The notes under the pieces: model-generated
Database searches by the model: none
The model's input: the letters and a program-made list of their open reading frames with translations, nothing else
What the model was told of the DNA's origin: nothing
Position numbers and translations under genes: made by a program
Part shown: piece by piece, positions 45,846 to 53,407 of the stretch
How positions within the stretch are numbered: the first letter of the stretch is position 1
Layout of the letters: every line of letters begins with the position of its first letter
Assembly: GCF_010587385.1 (NCBI RefSeq)
Contig: NZ_CP047476.1
Location: forward strand, 1,116,001 to 1,180,000
Source of the DNA: Vibrio astriarenae
GTDB taxonomy: Bacteria; Pseudomonadota; Gammaproteobacteria; Enterobacterales; Vibrionaceae
DNA: 64,000 nt
Direction of reading: 5' to 3'

Positions 45846-45952
45846 GGTAAGATCCCAGCTTACTCGACATTACACAGATAAGAAAATGTAGGTCAAACCA
45901 CCTCACAGTGATTTGTGAGGTTGAATGCTACTGGCAAGGAATGGGGCATTTC
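45846..45952. repeat. Dispersed intergenic repeat, copy 3
   Basis: GGTAAGATCCCAGCTTACTC through ATTACACAGATAAGAAAA to TGGCAAGGAATGGGGCATTT. The inner part has the dyad ACCTCAC/GTGAGGT. It lies just upstream of the broken GNAT gene. Next to it GGGGCAT/ATGCCCC forms another small hairpin (45945-45966). Confidence 0.75.
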
Positions 45953-46017
45953 CTGTTTCATGCCCCGCAAGAAATACTTTGGAGAAAATTGAGTTTTAGC
46001 TTTTGTTAAATTAGCAT

Positions 46018-46404
46018 TCAGCTGATTTTTTTTGCCACAATTGTAAGGCCTTCTGTATAACTATATCCGTAACCATAACCATAGCCGGAACCTCCATAGT
46101 CTCTCCTACCTTTTTGCTGATCCCAATCATACTTATATTTGGCAGATGTAACAGGTGTTACAGATATGACCTCATAGCCTTCCTTGTTAAGGCTCATGAT
46201 TGCATTTTGCAAGTCTTCTGACAGCTTCCCCCCATCGATCTCACAATCAGACCAGCCTGTTTGCTCCCAGCTTCGCTCCTCAGTCATTATATCTTTTTCG
46301 CCGCCAAATAAGCCTTTCTTCTTCTCGCCTGAAGGAACCATAATCGTATTTATCTTTCCTACAGGTTTAAATTTTGCTTCAACAAACACAACCTTGTTTA
46401 TCAT
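46018..46404 (-). CDS. Hypothetical protein with Gly/Tyr-rich tail segment
   Basis: A 128-residue soluble protein. The first 90 residues look like a compact beta/alpha fold (KVVFVEAKFKPVGKINTIMV.., ELSEDLQNAIMSLNKEGYEVISVTPV). A low-complexity GGSGYGYGYGYSY stretch follows at about 106-118, and a last strand GLTIVAKKIS. The pattern NKEGYEVISVTPV is reminiscent of DUF4177-type small proteins, which is a weak lead. A TTTAACAAAAGC sequence beyond the stop resembles the left end of an attC. Confidence 0.55.
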   Translation of the reverse strand: MINKVVFVEAKFKPVGKINTIMVPSGEKKKGLFGGEKDIMTEERSWEQTGWSDCEIDGGKLSEDLQNAIMSLNKEGYEVISVTPVTSAKYKYDWDQQKGRRDYGGSGYGYGYGYSYTEGLTIVAKKIS

Positions 46405-47060
46405 TTTCCGTCCTCTAATTTTTGGATGTTTGAACAGCTAGTTTTATATACGGTAAGTAACCGTCTATCCTGCGCTACTTTCCGGCTATATAACCAGTGA
46501 TGAGATTAACTTTAAATATAACGACCCTTAAAATCAATGACTTATATGACTACTCTTCTGTGGCAAATCTGGGGCAAAAGCATTTTGTAATCTATCCTGA
46601 CTTTATACTTGCTCAGTAGATAGACTTAATAGATGATAAGGCTTAGAGTGAAACGACATCCGAAGATTAGAAAAAGTATGTCATCACGGATGATTGCCAT
46701 TTGCTATTGATAGTATTAACTAAAGCGTATTGGGGCATTTCCAAGTTAAGGAAGACGAACTGTAAAGCTATGGACAAAGGAGCACCAGGGGGCTTAGCTA
46801 TTAATCACTTTTATTTGCGAGACGGTTCAAACGTTAACGTTTGTCGATGGGTAGTTGTGAACCACGTGCCACTGTATGATTATTTGGCGTACAGGAAACA
46901 CCGACAGCTTCGCTTGCTGCGCTGGTGCCGCATCACGTGTTGATGACCGAGTGACACCAGACTAGGAAACTAGCTGGGGTTATTGTGTTCTATCGTAGGT
47001 AATTGACCTGGGGGGTTGGACGTGTACTTGATCATTAAACAGGGCAAACTATTTTTACTT
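46405..47060. other. Gene-free interval between the cassette-like part and umuDC
   Basis: About 650 bases with no convincing gene. It includes the second copy of the 16-base direct repeat AGATTAGAAAAAGTAT (46664-46679) and a perfect 16-base palindrome CAAACGTTAACGTTTG (46828-46843). An 80-codon plus-strand frame at 46701-46943 has no ribosome-binding site and an unlikely composition. Confidence 0.4.
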
Positions 47061-48329
47061 CTACTGACAGTGAGCGGTCGGCAAATCAGCCCAGCTAGTT
47101 AGGTAAGCTGGTGAAAGTCGGTCTTGAGTCATCTTTGCTTTGGCGTCAAAACCCTCTGCACCTAAACGTAAAACACGTTTACCTGCGTGAGTATTTATGA
47201 TGTCCATCGTCTTCATTAGCCGTGTGTCTTGCTGTGGAGCAAACATATCCCCCTGAGTCTGCTGCATGTCGCACAACTCAAGGCAGCGACAACCTATTTT
47301 GTAGTAGCGCTGCCCATCCTGATATAGGCCATTGTTCAAAGCCGCCGTCATTGCCTTAGTTAAGGAGCGAGTATCATCAAGAGCCGTTGCAAATCGCACT
47401 GTTTCACTACGAGAAAAAGGATCTGCTGCATGTTGACCTGAAGATACATGGAACTGTACACATCGGGTACCAAGCCCAGCTTTACGAAGCTTAGCCGCTG
47501 CTACTGCTACTCGTCCACTTAATGCTTGATGAAGCTCATCAAACGTTTCAGCTCGAACCGTAAGGCTTAAACTTGCCCCTATCTCTTGCTTGCTTTGAAC
47601 ATCCGGGAAACTTCGAAAGTTGTAAACTAACTCACCATTGAGTTCACGTACCACTCGCTCTAAATTGATAGAGCCGGCTTGTTTGGCGAGTTTTAAAGGC
47701 ATTCTGGCTAGCTCTGCGGCTGTAGATATTCCCTTAGAATTAAGCATTGATGCTGTTCGACGGCCTACACCCCAGATCTCCCCAACAGGGACTTGCTGTA
47801 ATATCTGGCCTTCGTTTTGAGGTGTTAACAGCGCGATACCACGGTAGCCATCAAAAGTTTTCCCAACGTGACTAGCTACTTTTGCTAAAGTAAATGTTCT
47901 TCCAAGGCCACAACCGATTGGTAATCGGGTATTTGTCCATGCTAGTCGACGAATCTGCCTTGCTGTCGCTATCCATTCGTTATCAGTGAGCGAGACGTTA
48001 TCAATGGCAGCAAAAGCTTCGTCGATGCTGTAACGGTGGTAGTGTGTGAAAAGTTGTGAGTCTTCCAGCGTACTATGAAGCCTATTAGACATATCCGCAT
48101 AGAGAGTGTAATTGGAGCTAAACACGGCAACATCCGCAGCCTCTAATAGGGATTTTTGCTGGAAATATGGCGCAAACTTTTTGACCCCAACGGCTTTAGC
48201 TTTCTTATTCGCTGCTACAATCATCCCATCGCCATTACTGAGTACAACGATGGGTTTATCTCGTAGGTCGGGCCGAAATACCGCTTCAACTGAGCAGTAC
48301 ATGGCATGAACATCACAAAGGAAAATCAT
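47061..48329 (-). CDS. umuC: Y-family DNA polymerase V catalytic subunit
   Basis: A 422-residue UmuC-type translesion polymerase. Catalytic acids are visible: the first Asp in FLCDVHAMYCSVEAVFRPDL, and the SIDEAF motif near residue 100; the helix-hairpin-helix IWGVGRRTASMLNSKGI follows near 190, and the C-terminal LSPAYLTSWADLP is typical. The ATG at 48329 overlaps the stop of the (frame-restored) umuD in ATGA. In SOS mutagenesis UmuC needs cleaved UmuD, which is frameshifted here. Diverged from E. coli UmuC, closer to plasmid/ICE-type pairs. Confidence 0.92.
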   Translation of the reverse strand: MIFLCDVHAMYCSVEAVFRPDLRDKPIVVLSNGDGMIVAANKKAKAVGVKKFAPYFQQKSLLEAADVAVFSSNYTLYADMSNRLHSTLEDSQLFTHYHRYSIDEAFAAIDNVSLTDNEWIATARQIRRLAWTNTRLPIGCGLGRTFTLAKVASHVGKTFDGYRGIALLTPQNEGQILQQVPVGEIWGVGRRTASMLNSKGISTAAELARMPLKLAKQAGSINLERVVRELNGELVYNFRSFPDVQSKQEIGASLSLTVRAETFDELHQALSGRVAVAAAKLRKAGLGTRCVQFHVSSGQHAADPFSRSETVRFATALDDTRSLTKAMTAALNNGLYQDGQRYYKIGCRCLELCDMQQTQGDMFAPQQDTRLMKTMDIINTHAGKRVLRLGAEGFDAKAKMTQDRLSPAYLTSWADLPTAHCQ

Positions 48330-48714
48330 GGGTTCAAAGGGCGATGGCAACGGATAGATTGGACAACCACACCCTCAATTAGTGAAGCGGAATTTATAGC
48401 AACCGGAGCATATTCTTCATTGGCACTAATTAAGCACTTTTGGTTTAAGTCTAAAAGCTTGACTACGAAAAGCCCTTCATGAGTTGCTACAACACATCAC
48501 CGTGGCGAGGTATAGAGGCTCGGTCTATCACAAGTAAATCACCGTCATAAATCCCAACACCTATCATACTGTCACCTTGAGCGCGAACGAAGTAAGTAGA
48601 AGATTTACGCTCACCAATAATGAGATCATCTAAGCTCAATGATCTTAGCGCTTTATATTCTGCAGCCGGTGATTCAAATTGACTAATCCCTGCACTAGCA
48701 TTGAGTAGTGACAT
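48326..48714 (-). pseudogene. umuD: umuD with a one-base frameshift
   Basis: The frame from ATG 48714 gives a UmuD-like protein with an Ala-Gly cleavage site (NASAG), SPAAEYKALRSLSLDDLII, the catalytic Ser in RAQGDSMIG and DGDLLVIDRASIPRHGDV, then stops early at 48487. Shifting frame near 48490 restores VVATHEGLFVVKLLDLNQKC.., which holds the catalytic Lys, and ends in a TGA that overlaps the umuC ATG. The total of 389 bases is one short of 130 codons, so one base is missing. It is either a real inactivation or a sequencing error. Confidence 0.85.
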
Positions 48715-48729
48715 AGGCGCTCCGATAAT

Positions 48730-48749
48730 TACTGTTTTTATATACAGTA
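48730..48749. promoter_or_regulatory. LexA (SOS) box upstream of umuDC
   Basis: Perfect CTGT-N8-ACAG (48732-48747) with the extended flanks TA...TA and an AT-rich centre (TTTTATAT), the gammaproteobacterial LexA consensus. It lies 16 bases before the umuD start, so umuDC is under SOS control. Confidence 0.92.
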
Positions 48750-48843
48750 ATTATCTCTAATCGTTTTTGGCTGTCAAGATAATCGAGTTGTATAACGCCA
48801 TTCTCGCATAAGGTCCCTAGACGATACTTTACTTGATGTAAAT

Positions 48844-49188
48844 CTAATCCTCTTCGGACTGTTCAGAGTTTCTCGTGCTTGCGAGCATTTCGGAAGTAAT
48901 GCTTAGTACCTTTTCTCTCTCGCCTTTTGACAATTTAGATAGGTTAATAGCCAACTCAGCAGAAACCTCATCTTCACAGAAAAAATAGTTTAAAGGGACT
49001 CCAAGCTCATCCGCCAGTGATTTAAGCGTACTGATGTCAGGCGTGTGTTTTCCCTTCTCATATTGGTTCATTCGAGGGCTTGCAGAGCTTTCATCCATAC
49101 CTATGCGCACCCCCAAGGCTTTCTGAGAGAGTTTTGCTTTTTTTCTTGCTTCTTTAAGACGCTCTGGGATTGGGCTAATGAAGGACAC
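48844..49188 (-). CDS. XRE-family (Cro/CI type) repressor
   Basis: A 114-residue regulator with an HTH_3 domain (about 8-66: RLKEARKKAKLSQKALGVRIGMDESSASPRMNQYEKGKHTPDISTLKSLADELGVPLNYFF) and a short acidic helical tail, no peptidase domain. It is divergent from the winged-helix/helicase pair, with two identical palindromes between them, so it probably represses both directions. It would be the control gene of that module. Confidence 0.88.
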   Translation of the reverse strand: MSFISPIPERLKEARKKAKLSQKALGVRIGMDESSASPRMNQYEKGKHTPDISTLKSLADELGVPLNYFFCEDEVSAELAINLSKLSKGEREKVLSITSEMLASTRNSEQSEED

Positions 49189-49217
49189 TTTTTATTCATA
49201 TGTATGATCACAAGGTA

Positions 49218-49234
49218 ACTAAGATTTTCTTAGT
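49218..49234. promoter_or_regulatory. Operator 1 of the XRE/helicase module
   Basis: ACTAAG-atttt-CTTAGT, a perfect 6-bp dyad with a 5-base spacer, in the 102-base divergent promoter region. Confidence 0.75.
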
Positions 49235-49251
49235 TTTACTAATTTCTGTAT

Positions 49252-49268
49252 ACTAAGCAATCCTTAGT
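49252..49268. promoter_or_regulatory. Operator 2 of the XRE/helicase module
   Basis: ACTAAG-caatc-CTTAGT, the same dyad and spacer as operator 1, 34 bases away. It overlaps a likely -10 element TATACT (49249-49254) of the rightward promoter, as expected for repression. Confidence 0.75.
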
Positions 49269-49290
49269 TTTTTCTTGGTGTAAGTTTTAA

Positions 49291-49815
49291 ATGAAACGTT
49301 CTACTAAAATCAGTGCAATGATGCACAAGTTATTGATTGAAAGGGAAATGGATGGCTTTTCAGTTGTTGAGTTAAGAGATGCCTTTGTTTCTACTGACAA
49401 TAGTGGAACTGATCCTGACGAAGCTAGAAGAATGGTGTATCGCCAGATCAGACGCTTCACTGACAACGAATGGCTAAGAATAGAGGGTAAGGGACGCGAG
49501 AAACGGTATTTTCAAACTAAGCAGTTTAAAACCCTAGAGGTTTCGTCAAAAGACGAAACAACGCGGTTGAGTTTACCTGCAAGCCCTGATTATTCAGTAT
49601 TGATATCTGAGTGCAGTCAATATAGAGCGGAGCTTGAAATTGTGCTTAGTGAAATTGATGAATATCAATCAGTTATTCATCGCTTTGGAGAGCTTGAAAC
49701 AAAATTGAAACCCTTACTCGAACAAGCGAAAGAGAGGTCAGCGAAATTGCTTGGCAAAGTGAACGTACTCACGAACACTCTCAACACGATTTCTGAACAA
49801 GTAAAGCCATGTTAA
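49291..49815 (+). CDS. Winged-helix / coiled-coil protein, partner of the helicase
   Basis: A 174-residue protein. Residues 8-85 look like a winged-helix domain (FSVVELRDAFVSTDNSGTDPDEARRMVYRQIRRFTDNEWLRIEGKGREKRYF, with the wing hairpin at the end). Residues 105-165 form a helical coiled coil with a loop. No known family recognised. Its last seven bases overlap the helicase start, so the two are translationally coupled and probably act as one complex; this gene would give DNA recognition. That role is inference. Confidence 0.75.
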   Translation: MKRSTKISAMMHKLLIEREMDGFSVVELRDAFVSTDNSGTDPDEARRMVYRQIRRFTDNEWLRIEGKGREKRYFQTKQFKTLEVSSKDETTRLSLPASPDYSVLISECSQYRAELEIVLSEIDEYQSVIHRFGELETKLKPLLEQAKERSAKLLGKVNVLTNTLNTISEQVKPC

Positions 49816-51191
49816 GGTTTTGGCAGGCAGAGTGCTCAGACGACGCATTCGAAAAATACTCAAATAGGCAGAATCATTTCTTTTGCCAAGCAACGCCTGG
49901 TGCAGGCAAAACTGTGTTGGCCGCGAACATAGCTTCGAGATTACTTGAAAGTAACATGATAGACCTTGTGTTGTGTTTTTCACCTTCATTAGCTGTTGCA
50001 GAAGGGATAAAGAAGACCTTTTCGAATACTCTTAAATGTTCTTTTAGCGGCGAATTAGGCTCTATTGGACGATCGCTCACTTATCAATCGATTCAGTTTC
50101 TCGATGAGGGCTTTTGGGAAACGCTGAGTAAGTATCGTGTGTTTGTCGTTTTTGATGAGATTCATCATTGCTCTGGTTCTGAAGTTGGTTCAGCGAATGT
50201 CTGGGGACAACAAATACTGACTAAAATTCAAGGTTTGGCCACATACACACTCGCAATGTCAGGGACTCCTTGGCGCTCGGATTCATTGCCAATTGTTTTG
50301 GCTGAATATAGCGACCCAGATGGAGAGTTAGTGGTTGACTACCAATACACTTTAAAGCAAGCCATTGCCGACAAAGTTTGTCGAAGTCCAAAGATTGTTC
50401 TAGTCGATAACGAACATTTGACAGTAACCAACGATGATGAAAAACAGTCTTTTTCGTCGATTCTGGAAATGCTTGAACAAACCAAAACCTCTTACCAAAG
50501 TATTCTTCACAACCAAGAGGCGATGGAGCATTTACTTGGCCTAGGTTGCAAAAAGCTCGAAGAGCTACGTCGTATTAAAAGTGATGCAGGGGGCTTAGTC
50601 GTTGCCTCTTCCGTCGCACACGCACACAAGATTAAAAGGATACTTGCAAAAAAATACGCTCAAACAGTTTCTATTGTAACGTATCGCCACGAAGAGCCAC
50701 TGGCAGAAATAGAACGATTTCGGAGTAGTGATACGGAATGGATCGTTAGTGTGGGGATGATTAGCGAGGGGACTGATATACCTCGCCTACAAGTTTGTTG
50801 CCACATGAGTGCGGTTAAAACTGAGCTGTATTTTAGGCAAGTACTTGGTCGTATCCTTAGAGCAAATGGAATTGCCCCTCAGTATGCATGGCTGTTTACT
50901 TTTGCAGAGCAAAGCTTGATAGAGTTCTCTGAGCAAATTGAACAAGATATCCCAACGTCCTGCATGTTCGCTAGCGTAAAAATGCCAATAGCGCAGGATT
51001 TAATTACTGCAGTTAAAATAGCAGAAACCAAAATAACCCAACAAACTGAAGACTTCGCAGACCAGAGAGTGATGTGGGATCCCAAGACTAAAGATGGCTC
51101 AACGCAAGTGCTAGATTATACTCTAGATGAAATAAGGCTTGGCTCATTCAAGCAAAGAGTTATCGCGGCATTTACGGCACGCGAACAGTAA
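49809..51191 (+). CDS. Superfamily 2 DEAD/DEAH-type helicase
   Basis: A 460-residue two-domain SF2 helicase. Motif I is in QATPGAGKTVLAA (about residue 25), motif II in VVFDEIHHCSG (DEIH, about 115), motif III in LAMSGTPWRSD, motif V in SVGMISEGTDIPRLQ, and motif VI in FRQVLGRILRANG. It belongs to the group near type III restriction Res subunits and other nucleic-acid translocases. No nuclease domain follows. The compact size, the coupled winged-helix partner and the divergent XRE repressor make a self-contained module in the mobile region; a defence role is possible but unproved. Confidence 0.9.
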   Translation: MLRFWQAECSDDAFEKYSNRQNHFFCQATPGAGKTVLAANIASRLLESNMIDLVLCFSPSLAVAEGIKKTFSNTLKCSFSGELGSIGRSLTYQSIQFLDEGFWETLSKYRVFVVFDEIHHCSGSEVGSANVWGQQILTKIQGLATYTLAMSGTPWRSDSLPIVLAEYSDPDGELVVDYQYTLKQAIADKVCRSPKIVLVDNEHLTVTNDDEKQSFSSILEMLEQTKTSYQSILHNQEAMEHLLGLGCKKLEELRRIKSDAGGLVVASSVAHAHKIKRILAKKYAQTVSIVTYRHEEPLAEIERFRSSDTEWIVSVGMISEGTDIPRLQVCCHMSAVKTELYFRQVLGRILRANGIAPQYAWLFTFAEQSLIEFSEQIEQDIPTSCMFASVKMPIAQDLITAVKIAETKITQQTEDFADQRVMWDPKTKDGSTQVLDYTLDEIRLGSFKQRVIAAFTAREQ

Positions 51192-51532
51192 GGCGGTGCA
51201 AGGCCAGTAGGCCTTGTTTTAAGCTCATTGTACCCGTTTTACATGGCAGCTGCTCACCAGCAAACATCTGGACAAAAGTGCGTTAGAAAGGCCACTCTAA
51301 AACTTATATTCTAGAAAAGATTAAGTATTGTTAATACCATTAAACTCTCGTATGAATCAGTTATACTGAGTCATACACGAATTTGACGACTTTGGCGATG
51401 TAACTCGAACAGATCGTACACACGAAAACTCCAGGTTAGCCTCGGTAATGATAGACAAAGCGCTTTCTCTACGATTTTTCACTATTTATTTGTCTCACTA
51501 ATTGCCGAGCTTTTACAGAAAACCTGCCATAA
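51192..51532. other. Intergenic region after the helicase, with palindrome
   Basis: About 340 bases between two convergent genes. A 27-base near-perfect palindrome lies at 51350-51376: GTATGAaTCAGT-tat-ACTGAgTCATAC, one mismatch. No T-run follows, so it is not a classical terminator. No ORF is supported. Confidence 0.5.
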
Positions 51533-52570
51533 CTATTGCTTAATAGGCAAGTTGATATTGGATTGAGTAAGCAGTGAAGACACTGTTCTTATTCCGTGTG
51601 AATCTGCTCCCAGTAGATTCTGATAGCCAATCAAACGTGGAGTTAGGCTCGTGTCTTCCTTAGCTATATCTGCTTTTATAGATGACATAGCCTGAATTGC
51701 GTTTTGTATCGTTGTTTCATCAAGTTTCGATAGAAAAAGAAGACTTGAGCGAATACTTGAACCATTAATGCCTAATGTTTGTACAGACATGCTTCCTGAC
51801 ACCTCACCATTCTGAGCAGCTAGTGAGAGCGCACTTAAGTTTCCAAGCTCTACGCTTCCTTTTAGTACATTAATGTTTGCTTTGAGCCGAATACCAATAC
51901 CTATATACACAGGAATCGAGAAAACACTAGGTTCCACATTTGCTCGTTTAATTTCTGAGACTGAAGGTGAACGAAAAACTGTTTTAAATGTACCATCAGA
52001 AACTATCCCACAATTTAGGTCCTCTTTTACGATTCTGCTAGCGTTTGCCTGAAAGTCCGCTGCATCTCCTTCGTTAACGGCTTTTAACGACCAAATTTCG
52101 TTTTTATCTTTCGCAATTATGTCGCCAATTTCTCTCTCATAGGGGTAGCACCTGTTTCTCATTACTGTCTGAGGAGGTACATCTACAAACCACTTACCGT
52201 ATAAATTTACTGGATAAGTCATTGAGTTTATGTAGTCAATTACAACTTCATAAGAATTACCTTCAACACCAACTCCAAGTCCAATCGTCGGTATACTACC
52301 ATCCAGTGATTGTGACGTTTGCCTAGTAGATATCCTCACAGAATTATCGGGCAAGAGCTTTAGAAGTTTTTCATTTTTTTCTTTTTGGTTAGTGTTTGTT
52401 GATTCGTTCACAATGTATGTGACATTTATTGGTTCGAGAGGCACGTATGTATAACTGTTTGTCACTTCCGCTTGTGTTGAAGGCAACTGTTGATTGTTCC
52501 AAGTTCTCTGAACTATTCCACAAGACGTCAAACTAATGCACATTAAGACCAAGATTAATTTTTCGTTCAT
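51533..52570 (-). CDS. Hypothetical lipoprotein
   Basis: A 345-residue lipoprotein: ATG 52570 with GGATGAG upstream, lipobox ISLTSCGIV. After a Ser/Thr/Asn/Gln-rich linker the chain is beta-rich (NSYEVVIDYINSMTYPVNLYGKWFVDVPPQTV), then helical. No family recognised. It is the last gene of the island on its right side, convergent with the helicase. It resembles host-interaction lipoproteins of mobile islands only in general form. Confidence 0.65.
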   Translation of the reverse strand: MNEKLILVLMCISLTSCGIVQRTWNNQQLPSTQAEVTNSYTYVPLEPINVTYIVNESTNTNQKEKNEKLLKLLPDNSVRISTRQTSQSLDGSIPTIGLGVGVEGNSYEVVIDYINSMTYPVNLYGKWFVDVPPQTVMRNRCYPYEREIGDIIAKDKNEIWSLKAVNEGDAADFQANASRIVKEDLNCGIVSDGTFKTVFRSPSVSEIKRANVEPSVFSIPVYIGIGIRLKANINVLKGSVELGNLSALSLAAQNGEVSGSMSVQTLGINGSSIRSSLLFLSKLDETTIQNAIQAMSSIKADIAKEDTSLTPRLIGYQNLLGADSHGIRTVSSLLTQSNINLPIKQ

Positions 52571-52935
52571 CACCGCTCATCCTTTTCTTTGAGTGACTAA
52601 CAATAGAATAGGCATGAAAGCTCATATCTGCTAACCAAACGACCTTTTCTATCATTGGTCTAACTAAAAAATAAGCAATGATGCTGACGTTTATGGTTCT
52701 GGTTTGCTTGTCCAAACTCACTTCGGGGCAAAAATGAGTTTATTCCCGCAAAGCATCACCCCTCAACGCCTCAAAAGTGCGCCTTTAAGAAGTGACTAAT
52801 TTTCTGGAAACTGGTAGCATCAAAGTTCAAGATTTAGGAAAAGCAGCTAAAAATTACTGTTTTTCTGGAAAAGGCTCGTAAGCCTTATCACGCAAACCTT
52901 TCCAGATTTATTGCTGAAACCACCTGTGTAGGTAA
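52571..52935. other. Right edge of the accessory island
   Basis: No gene. An inverted repeat TCTGGAAAAGG (52864-52874) / CCTTTCCAGA (52897-52906), with AAGGCT-cgta-AGCCTT nested inside, lies about 35 bases before the point where the truncated backbone gene becomes readable. A third TCTGGAAA occurs near 52804. Confidence 0.4.
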
Positions 52936-53334
52936 TTTAAGAATACACTGCAAGAGAATCGCAAACGCTCACCAGAAAAAGAGCAGAACTCGTTTGTGAC
53001 TGTGAACTCTTTCTTAAACCCTGATTGGGGGCTTGGTGTTCGCGATACAATGAGTCAATCACTGCGTCGTCTGGAAAACTTGACCGATCGCCATCAAGAG
53101 CTAGATGGAAAGATGGATGCAGAAAAAATGCGTTATATCTTCGACCTCCCTCTTTACAACGAAGATGGCACCTTTAAAGAAAATGGTGGTGTAACCAAAC
53201 CAACGAACCAAGATGTTGATTTGACGAACTACCAAGTGGTCACTGATCTGAAAGAGATGAACTTCTCTATCAAGCTTCCTGCCCTTGGAGAAAATTGGGT
53301 CACTGTTGACCTGAACGAAATGTTCAATAAGTAA
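52936..53334 (+). pseudogene. 3' remnant of an AAT/C45-type Ntn-hydrolase gene
   Basis: An open frame from 52936 (first stop upstream at 52933) with no credible start. The peptide (NSFVTVNSFLNPDW.., TMSQSLRRLENLTDRHQELDG, IFDLPLYNEDGTF, YQVVTDLKEMNFSIKLP) resembles the C-terminal third of acyl-CoA:6-aminopenicillanic-acid acyltransferase/C45-type hydrolases. These normally have a nucleophile Cys at the N-terminus of the mature chain; that part is missing here. A GTG at 52996 allows a 112-codon ORF, but it is mid-domain. The gene appears to be cut at the island junction and ends with a normal terminator. Confidence 0.6.
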
Positions 53335-53340
53335 GTGGAA

Positions 53341-53373
53341 CGGGCTAAGTCATCGAGACTTAGCCCGCTTTTT
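53341..53373 (+). terminator. Rho-independent terminator
   Basis: Perfect 11-bp stem CGGGCTAAGTC/GACTTAGCCCG followed by CTTTTT, eight bases after the remnant gene. The LysR gene converges from the other side. Confidence 0.88.
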
Positions 53374-53407
53374 ATGGCCTATGCCCAACCACTCACCTCA
53401 CGACTTA

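Noticed and set aside
46560..46590. TGGCAAATCTGGGGCAAAAGC resembles the 3' end of a phage integrase gene
   Set aside because: No upstream integrase domain can be read in any frame, so it is not evidence for a recombinase.
46701..46943. 80-codon plus-strand ORF downstream of umuC
   Set aside because: No ribosome-binding site, unusual composition, and it reads through a perfect palindrome; no family resemblance.
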